A DNA stretch of 5,340 nucleotides, from the NCBI GenBank assembly GCA_947484535.1, contig CANKPO010000118.1, positions 1 through 5,340 of the forward strand. The letters are read 5' to 3'. This stretch comes from Caulobacteraceae bacterium (GTDB lineage: Bacteria; Pseudomonadota; Alphaproteobacteria; Caulobacterales; Caulobacteraceae). The notes under the pieces are model-generated. The model was given only the letters and a program-made list of their open reading frames with translations. It was not told the DNA's origin and did no database searches. Position numbers and translations under genes: made by a program. Of the stretch, positions 1 through 5,235 are shown one piece after another. Position 1 is the stretch's first letter. Every line of letters starts with the position of its first letter.

Positions 1-83
1 AGATAACCGGGCACGAGGATGATGGCGGCTAGGAAAGCAAAAAAAGACACAAAAAAAGACAACGGAACCAAAACTTCAGCCAT
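1..83 (-). CDS. Partial small membrane protein, N-terminus only
   Basis: Read on the minus strand, an ATG at 83-81 opens a frame that stays open to the window edge (27 codons plus 2 bases). The protein begins MAEVLVPLSFFVSFFAF and continues LAAIILVPGY. Residues 4 to about 24 form one uninterrupted hydrophobic stretch, fitting a transmembrane helix or uncleaved signal anchor right at the N-terminus. There is no positively charged n-region, and Glu3 precedes the helix, which would favour an outward-facing N-terminus. A GGAGG ribosome binding site sits 5 bases before the ATG and makes the start convincing. Residues 9-12 and 13-16 (SFFV, SFFA) come from a tandem 12-base duplication. The gene is divergent from the crotonase-family gene. 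The family cannot be identified from 27 residues; function unknown. Confidence 0.72.
   Translation of the reverse strand, partial: MAEVLVPLSFFVSFFAFLAAIILVPGY
38..61. repeat. Perfect tandem 12-base duplication with A7 tracts
   Basis: The 12-mer CAAAAAAAGACA occurs twice back to back (38-49 and 50-61) without a mismatch. It lies inside the minus-strand membrane gene, where it encodes the four-residue units SFFV and SFFA, the units being in frame. Each copy carries a run of seven A/T, so it is a likely slippage site. In a GC-rich genome the homopolymer runs stand out. Confidence 0.85.
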
Positions 84-88
84 AGAAA

Positions 89-93
89 CCTCC
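89..93 (-). promoter_or_regulatory. Ribosome binding site of the edge membrane gene
   Basis: CCTCC on the plus strand is GGAGG on the minus strand, 5 bases upstream of the ATG at 83-81. It is a close match to the anti-Shine-Dalgarno core and is the main reason for accepting the truncated minus-strand gene. Confidence 0.75.
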
Positions 94-163
94 AAAAAAT
101 CAACATCAGCACGCCACCCATCGTGGCCTTCTGATGGATAGAGACATGAGCGGGGCCATTCGG

Positions 164-199
164 ATGCAAGGTTCTGCATGAATTATTGGTAATGCAAGG
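164..199. repeat. Direct repeat ATGCAAGG in the divergent spacer
   Basis: ATGCAAGG occurs at 164-171 and 192-199, 28 bases apart start to start. Between and overlapping them lies an imperfect inverted element (GCAT at 176-179, ATTA at 182-185, TAAT at 190-193, then GC). The site is in the AT-richer stretch between the divergent membrane gene and the crotonase-family gene, so it could be an operator for either promoter. No convincing -35/-10 pair was found around it, and the repeat is short. Confidence 0.3.
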
Positions 200-248
200 C
201 CTTGGCCGTTACATCGGTCCGATCCCTCATCGTTCTGAGACCCTCGCC

Positions 249-1043
249 ATGACCTCATCCTTTGCCGACCATGCCCTAGAGCTCGATCTGGTCGGGGACT
301 ATGCCGTCCTGACCCTGAACCAGCCCGCCAAGCGCAATGCCATGACCAAGGCCATGTGGATGGCGCTGCCAGAGGTCTGCGCGGTGATTGAAGCGGCGCA
401 AGAGGTCAAGGTTCTGGTCGTGCGCGGCGCAGGCGACCATTTCGCCGCCGGGGCTGACATCAGCGAGTTCGAGATCGTCTATGGCACCCGCGAGGCTGCA
501 ACCGCCTATCGCGCCAATGTCGCCGCAGGGGTTGAGGCGCTCGCCACCCTGTCCAAGCCGACCATCGCCATGATCAGCGGAGTCTGTGTCGGCGGCGGCA
601 TGGCCTTGGCGCTGGCCTGCGACCTTCGTATTGCCGCGACCAATGCCCGGTTTGGCATCACGCCGGCGCGGCTGGGGATCGTCTATAGCCTTGCCGACAC
701 CAAGCGTTTGGTCGATGCGGTCGGCCCATCAGCGGCCAAGAACATTCTCTATACGGGCGAGATTGTCGGGGCTGAGAGCGCCCTTCGTATCGGTCTGGTC
801 AATGATCTCCATGCCCCCCACGCGCTGGAAGCGGCCGTGGTCGGTAAGGTCGAGCAGATCGCCTGCGCCTCGCAATGGACGGTGCGTAAGGTCAAGCAGG
901 TGGTTTCGATGATCCTGGCCGGCACCGTCACTGACACGCCTGAAACCACCGCTTGGCAGCTCGACGCCGTCGAAGGACCCGATTTCGCCGAGGGCCGCGC
1001 CGCCTTCATGGCCAAGCGCACACCAGTCTTCCCCTACCGATGA
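249..1043 (+). CDS. Enoyl-CoA hydratase/isomerase (crotonase) family protein lacking both catalytic glutamates
   Basis: A 264-residue crotonase-fold protein expected to bind an acyl-CoA thioester in the cytoplasm. The oxyanion-hole segments are present: AAGAD at residues 66-70 and GGG at 115-117 (Gly116 aligning with Gly141 of rat mitochondrial enoyl-CoA hydratase). The usual catalytic acids are not: Glu144 is Ala119 and Glu164 is Pro139. The segment TPARLGIVY (138-146) instead resembles E. coli methylmalonyl-CoA decarboxylase YgfG/ScpB (TPVNLGVPY), so Tyr146 lines up with its Tyr140; its His66 is Ala69 here. The C-terminal FAEG...AF.AKR.P pattern is normal for the family. The start at 249 was chosen because family homology begins there; in-frame TTG 186 and ATG 192 would add a 21- or 19-residue tail with no family resemblance. 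The ribosome site is weak (GAG at 237-239). Simple hydratase activity is doubtful; a decarboxylase, isomerase or hydrolase role is possible. Family certain, reaction unknown. Confidence 0.9.
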   Translation: MTSSFADHALELDLVGDYAVLTLNQPAKRNAMTKAMWMALPEVCAVIEAAQEVKVLVVRGAGDHFAAGADISEFEIVYGTREAATAYRANVAAGVEALATLSKPTIAMISGVCVGGGMALALACDLRIAATNARFGITPARLGIVYSLADTKRLVDAVGPSAAKNILYTGEIVGAESALRIGLVNDLHAPHALEAAVVGKVEQIACASQWTVRKVKQVVSMILAGTVTDTPETTAWQLDAVEGPDFAEGRAAFMAKRTPVFPYR

Positions 1044-1121
1044 GCAGACCTCTTGTCAGTCGGACAAGGTTACATCACCATCCGTGCCAATTTCAGTAAA
1101 CCCATCAGACGAGCAAACCTC
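1042..1121. repeat. Imperfect direct repeat flanking the crotonase/DUF2855 spacer
   Basis: GAGCAGACCTC (1042-1052, overlapping the stop codon of the crotonase gene) recurs as GAGCAAACCTC (1111-1121, just before the DUF2855 start), 10 of 11 matching. The second copy supplies the weak purine-rich stretch before the DUF2855 ATG. It may be a small duplication remnant or chance. Confidence 0.35.
1052..1068 (+). other. Small hairpin after the crotonase gene
   Basis: CTTGTC (1052-1057) pairs with GACAAG (1063-1068) across a five-base AGTCG loop, nine bases after the stop codon. There is no T run after it, so it is not a standard intrinsic terminator; it could be a weak terminator or an mRNA 3' stabiliser between the first gene and DUF2855. 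Confidence 0.35.
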
Positions 1122-1123
1122 AA

Positions 1124-2212
1124 ATGACCCATTCCAGCCTCGACTTCATGGTGTCGCGCAGTGATCTGCGCCAAGGCCAGTGGCAGACCACGCCCCTGCC
1201 CGCGCTCAAGGATGGCGAGGTCTTGCTAAAAGTTGATCACTTTGCCCTGACCGCCAACAACATCACCTATGCCGCCTTTGGTGAGGCCATGGGCTATTGG
1301 AAGTTCTTTCCAGCGCCAGAGGGTTTGGGCCGCATTCCGGTCTGGGGCTATGGCGACATTATCGAGAGCCGCCATCCCGACCTAAAGGTTGGCGAGCGGG
1401 TCTATGGCTATCTGCCCATGTCCAGCCACCTCGTCATCGAGGCTGACCGGGTCAGCAAGAGCAGCTTCGTCGACAGGGCAGAGCACCGCGCGGGGCTGGC
1501 GGCGGTCTATAACAACTATATGCGCGTTTCGAGCGGCGGAACCCATCAGGCCTCCGCCGAGCCTGCCCAGTCGATCCTCTGGCCCCTGTTCATGACCTCG
1601 TTTGTGATCGACGACTTCTTGGCGGACAATGCCTTCTTCGGCGCGCAGCAGGTGGTTCTGTCCAGCGCGTCCAGCAAGACCTCGCTGGGTCTGGCCTTCG
1701 CCCTCAAACAGGCTGCGCGTGAGGGGATTGCGATTGTCGGCCTGACCTCAAAGGCCAATATCGCCTTCGTGGAGGCGACCGGCTACTACACCAAGGTCGT
1801 GGCCTATGAGGACATCGCCACCCTGCCCCGCGATCTGGCCGTCTTTGTCGATATGGCCGGGGGTGGATCAGTCCGGGCCTCTGTGCACAGCCATTTCGCC
1901 GATCAATTGACCTATTCCTGTTCGGTCGGCGGCACCCACTGGGAAGATCGCGTGGTCACCAAGGACCTTCCTGGACCGCGTCCAACCCTGTTCTTCGCCC
2001 CCACCCAGATCAAGAAGCGTCATGCCGACTGGGGTCCCGGCGGTCTGGATCAGAGGGTGGGCGGCGTCTGGACCGCCTTCCTTGCCGATATAGATCGCTG
2101 GCTCAAGATCAGTGAAGGCCGAGGTCCTGAAGCCGTCGAGGCCATCTATCATGAGGTCCTGGAGGGCAAGTCTCGTCCCGAGCAGGGCCATATGGCCAGC
2201 GTCGCGGTCTAG
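1124..2212 (+). CDS. DUF2855 family protein (medium-chain dehydrogenase-like)
   Basis: A 362-residue protein recognised as DUF2855, a family of unknown function related in layout to medium-chain dehydrogenase/quinone reductases. An N-terminal GroES-like part is visible (GEVLLKVDHFALTANNITYA at 31-50; GYGDIIESRHPDLKVGERVYGY at 75-96 stands where zinc enzymes have GHE...V..GDRV). The classical catalytic zinc ligands are not seen, and the protein has a single cysteine (Cys266, in TYSCSVGGTHWED). A nucleotide-binding-like middle part follows: VVLSSASSKTSLGLA (177-191), VGLTSKANIAFVEATG (205-220) and VFVDMAGGG (240-248). A cofactor-dependent reductase or a binding protein derived from one are both possible. 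ATG 1124 has only a weak purine-rich site before it. The gene sits 80 bases after the crotonase gene and 9 bases before the TusA gene, in the same frame as the latter. Family assignment strong; substrate unknown. Confidence 0.88.
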   Translation: MTHSSLDFMVSRSDLRQGQWQTTPLPALKDGEVLLKVDHFALTANNITYAAFGEAMGYWKFFPAPEGLGRIPVWGYGDIIESRHPDLKVGERVYGYLPMSSHLVIEADRVSKSSFVDRAEHRAGLAAVYNNYMRVSSGGTHQASAEPAQSILWPLFMTSFVIDDFLADNAFFGAQQVVLSSASSKTSLGLAFALKQAAREGIAIVGLTSKANIAFVEATGYYTKVVAYEDIATLPRDLAVFVDMAGGGSVRASVHSHFADQLTYSCSVGGTHWEDRVVTKDLPGPRPTLFFAPTQIKKRHADWGPGGLDQRVGGVWTAFLADIDRWLKISEGRGPEAVEAIYHEVLEGKSRPEQGHMASVAV

Positions 2213-2221
2213 CGCCAGCCC

Positions 2222-2458
2222 GTGACCACCCCCGCCGATGAGATCTTGGTTGATGCGCGCGGCCATCGCTGCCCCGTCCCGACCTTGCGGCTGCGAAAGG
2301 CCGTCGAGCAGGCTTTGGCAGGTCAAAAGGTCCGGCTCTTGGCGGATGATCCCCTCGCCCGCATCGACGTGCCCCACTTGGCCAACAGTCTGGGCCTCGT
2401 GATCCTTGAGGCCCCGGCAGACGGCGCGGCCCTGAACTTCTTGATCCAGAAGCCCTAA
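2222..2458 (+). CDS. TusA/SirA-family sulfur carrier protein, GTG start
   Basis: A 78-residue protein of usual TusA size. The family signature RCPVP lies at residues 16-20, with Cys17 as the expected persulfide-carrying residue, followed by an amphipathic helix (TLRLRKAVEQAL) and the DDPLARIDVPHLANSLG stretch matching the second beta-helix of the family. TusA proteins pass sulfur as a cysteine persulfide in the cytoplasm, for example for tRNA thiolation or sulfur oxidation; some paralogues have other roles. The GTG at 2222 is the only sensible start, since an in-frame TAG at 2210-2212 (the DUF2855 stop) lies just upstream; no clear ribosome site is present, so translational coupling with DUF2855 is likely. 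No DsrE, TusBCD or rhodanese partner gene is in the window, so the sulfur donor and acceptor are unknown. Confidence 0.88.
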   Translation: MTTPADEILVDARGHRCPVPTLRLRKAVEQALAGQKVRLLADDPLARIDVPHLANSLGLVILEAPADGAALNFLIQKP

Positions 2459-2462
2459 CGCC

Positions 2463-2490
2463 AAAACGGCGCGCCGGTGAGGGCGCGCCG
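2463..2490. terminator. GC hairpin terminator between the convergent gene groups
   Basis: CGGCGCGCC (2467-2475) pairs perfectly with GGCGCGCCG (2482-2490) across a six-base loop: a 9-bp, almost all-GC stem starting 8 bases after the TusA stop. On the minus strand the stem is followed by TTTT (complement of 2463-2466), giving a short but recognisable intrinsic terminator for the leftward VOC transcript. On the plus strand there is no T run, so termination of the TusA transcript there would be weaker. Each arm is itself the 8-base palindrome GGCGCGCC. Confidence 0.55.
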
Positions 2491-2515
2491 CCAGGAGGAG
2501 GCCAAGGTTGGGATT

Positions 2516-2539
2516 GGGGTCCTGTGGATCACTGACCCC
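2516..2539. other. Inverted repeat in the convergent spacer
   Basis: GGGGTC (2516-2521) pairs with GACCCC (2534-2539); inside it GTG (2524-2526) can pair with CAC (2530-2532). It has no T run. It is a second potential hairpin between the convergent genes and might help block read-through, but it is weaker than the one at 2463-2490. Confidence 0.3.
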
Positions 2540-2602
2540 GCGAGGGACATGGGGCTGGGTCAGCGACCGTCACTAGGATTAGACCCTTCAAGCTGAACCG
2601 TA

Positions 2603-2621
2603 CCTGAACCTAGCGTTCAGG
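2603..2621 (-). other. Inverted repeat over the VOC gene stop codon
   Basis: CCTGAAC (2603-2609) and GTTCAGG (2615-2621) are perfect 7-base arms around a five-base centre. The right arm contains the stop codon of the VOC gene (2617-2619). A further CTGAACC copy lies at 2593-2599 next to the one at 2604-2610. On the minus strand this would fold at the very 3' end of the reading frame. No T run follows, so a role in mRNA 3' end stability is as likely as termination. Confidence 0.4.
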
Positions 2622-3147
2622 CAGCCGTTGTCTTTTCCGCCGCCTTGCGTGCACTCCAAGCCGCAATCGCCTCGCGGGAGTTGACGGATTCCTCGATCAT
2701 GATCCGGTCATGATCTTGAGTGCGGCAGGTAATTTCTAGCGGCAAGCCATTGGGATCAAAGAAATAAATCGACTCCACAAAGTGATGATCAATGGGGCCA
2801 AAACATTTGACCTTGGCGTCATCCAGACGGGCCTTATAGGCCATCATCTCATCGCGGCTGGAGGCCTCCATGGCGATATGCAGATCAAAGCCGGACTTGA
2901 TCTTGAATTTGCTCTCGTCTGAGCCCTCGGGCATGTCGAAAAAGCCGATGAAGTTGCCGTCGGCCATCTCGAAGAACAGATGCATATAGGGCAAGGCCTT
3001 GCCCGTCCCCGGCTCTTCTTCGATGACCAAGGCCGCTCTTAGCGGCAGGCCCAGCACATCCTGATAGAAGGCGCGGGTCTCTTCGGCGTCACGGCAGCGA
3101 TAAGCGCTGTGATGCACGCCCTTCAAAAGCGGTAGGGACTGGGTCAT
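2617..3147 (-). CDS. VOC (glyoxalase/extradiol dioxygenase-fold) family protein
   Basis: A 176-residue protein with one vicinal-oxygen-chelate unit of paired beta-alpha-beta-beta-beta modules. Module one starts GVHHSAYRCRDAEETRAFYQDVLGL (10-34), a classic VOC opening; module two contains GFDLHIAMEA (86-95) and ends FFDPNGLPLEITCR (129-142). Candidate metal ligands by analogy with glyoxalase I are His12 or His13, Glu60, His90 and Glu138, all present, so a divalent-metal enzyme is likely. The family covers lyases, isomerases, epimerases and ring-cleaving dioxygenases; sequence alone does not choose. The start at 3147 is set by an AGGGAG ribosome site 7 bases upstream and by the homology; the longer reading back to 3219 runs through an intergenic hairpin. 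It is the last gene of the leftward SDR-racemase-VOC series, 89 bases after the racemase gene. Function in branched acyl-CoA or aromatic catabolism is inferred from context. Confidence 0.88.
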   Translation of the reverse strand: MTQSLPLLKGVHHSAYRCRDAEETRAFYQDVLGLPLRAALVIEEEPGTGKALPYMHLFFEMADGNFIGFFDMPEGSDESKFKIKSGFDLHIAMEASSRDEMMAYKARLDDAKVKCFGPIDHHFVESIYFFDPNGLPLEITCRTQDHDRIMIEESVNSREAIAAWSARKAAEKTTAA

Positions 3148-3154
3148 GGCAAAA

Positions 3155-3160
3155 CTCCCT
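3155..3160 (-). promoter_or_regulatory. Ribosome binding site of the VOC gene
   Basis: AGGGAG on the minus strand, 7 bases before the ATG at 3147-3145. It decides the start in favour of 3147 over an in-frame ATG at 3219. The racemase gene has the same hexamer at the same spacing. Confidence 0.8.
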
Positions 3161-3181
3161 TGATTGGCTTGGTGATCAGCC

Positions 3182-3213
3182 TTGGGCTGAGGATAGATCC
3201 ATCCCCAGCCCAA
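3182..3213 (-). other. Intercistronic hairpin between racemase and VOC genes
   Basis: TTGGGCTG (3182-3189) pairs with CAGCCCAA (3206-3213), and GGAT (3191-3194) with ATCC (3201-3204), around a six-base loop. The position between the two stem parts (3190/3205) is an A/C mismatch on the plus strand but a G-U pair in minus-strand RNA, giving 13 continuous pairs in the direction in which the flanking genes are transcribed. No U run follows, so it is not a standard terminator. It lies 22 bases before the VOC ribosome site; a processing, stabilising or attenuating element is plausible. Confidence 0.6.
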
Positions 3214-3233
3214 AGACAATGACCTTGCCGTAA

Positions 3234-3243
3234 GGCCTAGGCC
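3234..3243. other. Ten-base palindrome at the racemase stop codon
   Basis: GGCCTAGGCC is a perfect palindrome centred on the TAG stop (3237-3239, minus strand) of the racemase gene. It is too short and loopless to form an RNA hairpin, and may be chance. Confidence 0.3.
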
Positions 3244-4364
3244 GCGCCGGATGCCTTCAAGGCTTCGATCTCAGCGCTGGCAAAGCCCCAATCGGCCAGA
3301 GCCGTTTCAGTGCTTGAGCCAATTGCCGGTGGCGGGCCTTGGATCGCGCCGGGCGTGGCCGAGAAGCGCGGAGCGGGCGCAGGCTGCACCACCCCGGCAA
3401 TCTCGACAAAGGTCTGACGCGCGACATTGTGGGCGTGCTTGGGTGCCTCTTCCAGATCGAGCACTGGCGCGAAACAGACGTCGGTGGCCTCCATCAGGTC
3501 GCACCATTCCTTCTGGGTCTTGGTCGCGATCACGGCGGCCAGCTTGGTCTGAAGCTCTGGCCAGTCCTTGCGGCTCATCTGATTGGCGAAGGCCGGATCG
3601 GTAATGCCGGTCTTTTCCATCAGGAGGGCATAGAACTGCGGCTCAATTGAACCAATCGAGACCCACTTGCCGTCGCTGCACTGATAGGTGTCATAGAAAT
3701 GCGCCCCGCCGTCGAGCAGGTTGGTCCGGCGATTGTCCTGCCAAGCGCCCGCGCCCTTAAAGCCATAGAACATCGACATCAGCGAGGCGGCACCATCACT
3801 CATGGCGCAGTCGATCACCTGGCCTTGGCCGGACGCGCGCGCGTGGATGACCCCGGCCAGCAGACCGAAGGCCAGATAGAGCGCGCCGCCGCCGAAATCA
3901 CCGACCAGATTGAGCGGCGGAATGGGCTTGTCCTTGGTGCCAATGGCATGGAGCGCGCCGGTGATGGCAATATAGTTCATGTCGTGGCCCGCCGCCTGGG
4001 CATAGGGACCGAACTGGCCCCAACCGGTCATGCGTCCAAAGACGAGCTTTGGATTGCGCTTGAGGGCTACGTCTGGACCAAGGCCGAGCCGCTCCATCAC
4101 GCCGGGACGAAAGCCCTCGAACACGGCATCGGCGCTCTCGAACAGCTTCAGGCAGGCCTCGATGGCCTCTGGCGACTTCAGGTCCAAGGCGATGGACCGG
4201 CGGCCACGGCTGGTCACATCAGCGGGCGAGGCTCGGCCACTGCCCTTGCGGTCAATCCGTACCACATCTGCGCCCAAATCAGACAGCAACATGCCGCAGA
4301 AAGGCCCCGGGCCGATCCCGGCAAATTCAACGATCTTCAATCCTGACAAAGGCCCAGAAGCCAT
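3237..4364 (-). CDS. Alpha-methylacyl-CoA racemase (CoA-transferase family III)
   Basis: A 375-residue CaiB/BaiF-type protein closely resembling Mycobacterium tuberculosis MCR along its length. It should interconvert (2R)- and (2S)-2-methylacyl-CoA esters by alpha-proton exchange, making branched chains fit for stereospecific beta-oxidation. The N-terminal Rossmann-like part shows [19 protein letters not shown] (4-22) and [11 protein letters not shown] (29-39). The racemase catalytic set is intact: His127 in GHDMNYI, Asp156 in NLVGDFGGG and Glu241 in SIEPQFY, equivalent to MCR His126, Asp156 and Glu241. The GDFGGG context separates racemases from true family III CoA-transferases, which use one Asp as nucleophile. 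[12 protein letters not shown] (216-227) and PAPRF (about 333) are further racemase-like stretches. ATG 4364 has an AGGGAG site 7 bases upstream. It lies between the SDR gene (88-base gap) and the VOC gene. Likely substrates are methyl-branched fatty or sterol side-chain acyl-CoAs; the exact one is not shown by the sequence. Confidence 0.93.
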   Translation of the reverse strand: MASGPLSGLKIVEFAGIGPGPFCGMLLSDLGADVVRIDRKGSGRASPADVTSRGRRSIALDLKSPEAIEACLKLFESADAVFEGFRPGVMERLGLGPDVALKRNPKLVFGRMTGWGQFGPYAQAAGHDMNYIAITGALHAIGTKDKPIPPLNLVGDFGGGALYLAFGLLAGVIHARASGQGQVIDCAMSDGAASLMSMFYGFKGAGAWQDNRRTNLLDGGAHFYDTYQCSDGKWVSIGSIEPQFYALLMEKTGITDPAFANQMSRKDWPELQTKLAAVIATKTQKEWCDLMEATDVCFAPVLDLEEAPKHAHNVARQTFVEIAGVVQPAPAPRFSATPGAIQGPPPAIGSSTETALADWGFASAEIEALKASGAA

Positions 4365-4371
4365 GATGTTT

Positions 4372-4377
4372 CTCCCT
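4372..4377 (-). promoter_or_regulatory. Ribosome binding site of the racemase gene
   Basis: AGGGAG on the minus strand, 7 bases before the ATG at 4364-4362. It confirms the racemase start. Confidence 0.8.
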
Positions 4378-4383
4378 GTTCTT

Positions 4384-4398
4384 TTCTAATCTTTAGAA
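4384..4398. promoter_or_regulatory. AT-rich palindrome upstream of the racemase gene, possible operator
   Basis: TTCTAA (4384-4389) and TTAGAA (4393-4398) form a perfect inverted repeat around a three-base centre, located 20 to 34 bases before the racemase ATG and just upstream of its ribosome site. The spacing and symmetry suit a dimeric repressor site or a small mRNA hairpin controlling translation. It stands out for AT content against its GC-rich surroundings. No promoter hexamers could be assigned with confidence in the 88-base gap. Confidence 0.4.
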
Positions 4399-4452
4399 GG
4401 TTTATCGCGGACCTCTAGCCCTGCGACGTAAATTTCTCGTGCCCGCTATGGG

Positions 4453-5220
4453 TTAGACATATTGCCCGTCATCGATCGTGATGACCGAGCCGGTCATGCC
4501 ATTGGCACCGGGTCCGCACAGGGCCATGAACACCGCGTCCAGGTCGCTGTCGAGCATCAGGCGGCGGCGCGGAAAGCTCTGGACCTGCCGCTTGCCGCCC
4601 TCGGTCTTGAACCATTCCTCATTGATCGCGGTCTCGATAAAGCCGGGGCACAGGGCATTGACGGCAATCAGCTTGCGCGCCCATTCACGCGACAGGCTCT
4701 TGGTGATGCTGATCACAGCGGCCTTGGAGGCGCAGTAGGCTGGAACGCCTGGCAGGACGTTCATCCCTGCGATGGAGGCGATATTGACGATCCGCGCCTT
4801 ACCCGCCTCGGCCACACCGCTGGCGATCATGCGCGCGGCGGCTTCACGGGCGGCAAAGAACACGCCGCGCGTATTGACCGCAAAGGTCGCGTCCCAGTCT
4901 TCAATCGAAATATCGAGCGCCCGACCCTCGCCCGCGACACCGGCATTATTGATCAGGATCGAGATCGGGCCGAGCGCGGCCTGCGCCTCGTCCAGTGCAG
5001 GCCCGATGGCGGCGGCATTGGCCACGTCCAGCGGGATCGCGACGGCCTGACCGCCCGCGGCCTTGATTTCGGCAACCACCGCATCGAGCCGATCCGTTCG
5101 CCGTGCCATCAGGGCGACCGAGGCGCCCGCCTCCGACAGAATCTTGGCAAAGCGAACGCCCAGGCCACTGGAGGCGCCGGTCACGACGGCAACCTGACCG
5201 GCCAACATCTTGGTCTGCAT
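4453..5220 (-). CDS. Short-chain dehydrogenase/reductase (SDR), classical type
   Basis: A 255-residue cytoplasmic NAD(P)-dependent oxidoreductase. Motifs in order: TGASSGLG (14-21) for cofactor binding, Arg40-Arg41 after the second strand (favouring NADP(H) over NAD(H)), LDV at 64-66, NNAG (91-94), Asn116, Ser149, Tyr162 and Lys166 of the YCASK motif completing the Asn-Ser-Tyr-Lys catalytic tetrad, and CPGFIET (191-197). Length is typical for the classical class. The start at 5220 was chosen because GGGGAG at 5230-5235 lies 9 bases before it; in-frame ATGs at 5250 and 5229 lack a suitably spaced site, and one at 5208 is also possible. It is the first gene of the leftward series that continues with the racemase and VOC genes. 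Likely job: reversible oxidation of a hydroxy group, perhaps the 3-hydroxyacyl-CoA step of a branched-chain pathway; 3-oxoacyl-ACP reductase-like or alcohol dehydrogenase roles cannot be excluded. Confidence 0.92.
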   Translation of the reverse strand: MQTKMLAGQVAVVTGASSGLGVRFAKILSEAGASVALMARRTDRLDAVVAEIKAAGGQAVAIPLDVANAAAIGPALDEAQAALGPISILINNAGVAGEGRALDISIEDWDATFAVNTRGVFFAAREAAARMIASGVAEAGKARIVNIASIAGMNVLPGVPAYCASKAAVISITKSLSREWARKLIAVNALCPGFIETAINEEWFKTEGGKRQVQSFPRRRLMLDSDLDAVFMALCGPGANGMTGSVITIDDGQYV

Positions 5221-5229
5221 GTTCAACAT

Positions 5230-5235
5230 CTCCCC
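5230..5235 (-). promoter_or_regulatory. Ribosome binding site of the SDR gene
   Basis: GGGGAG on the minus strand, 9 bases before the ATG at 5220-5218 and directly abutting another in-frame ATG at 5229. The spacing favours 5220 as the true start. Confidence 0.6.

Noticed and set aside
113..127. Five-base stem GCCAC/GTGGC in the divergent spacer
   Set aside because: Arms are too short to distinguish from chance.
186..248. N-terminal extension of the crotonase gene to TTG 186 or ATG 192
   Set aside because: The extra 19-21 residues show no family resemblance and there is no ribosome site before either codon; ATG 249 fits the family.
84..248. Sigma-70-type promoters in the divergent spacer
   Set aside because: Hexamer-like pieces exist (for example TTGCAT on the minus strand) but none pairs with a -10 at a normal spacing; a promoter is expected here yet not locatable.
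1868..2464. Minus-strand reading frame opposite DUF2855 and TusA
   Set aside because: It spans two well-supported plus-strand genes and their junction, and shows no recognisable domain.
3148..3219. N-terminal extension of the VOC gene to ATG 3219
   Set aside because: It would translate through the intercistronic hairpin and the AGGGAG site, and adds 24 residues without resemblance to VOC proteins.
3699..4346. Plus-strand reading frame of 215 codons opposite the racemase
   Set aside because: Shadow of the racemase gene; no domain or ribosome site, and the racemase catalytic residues prove the minus strand.
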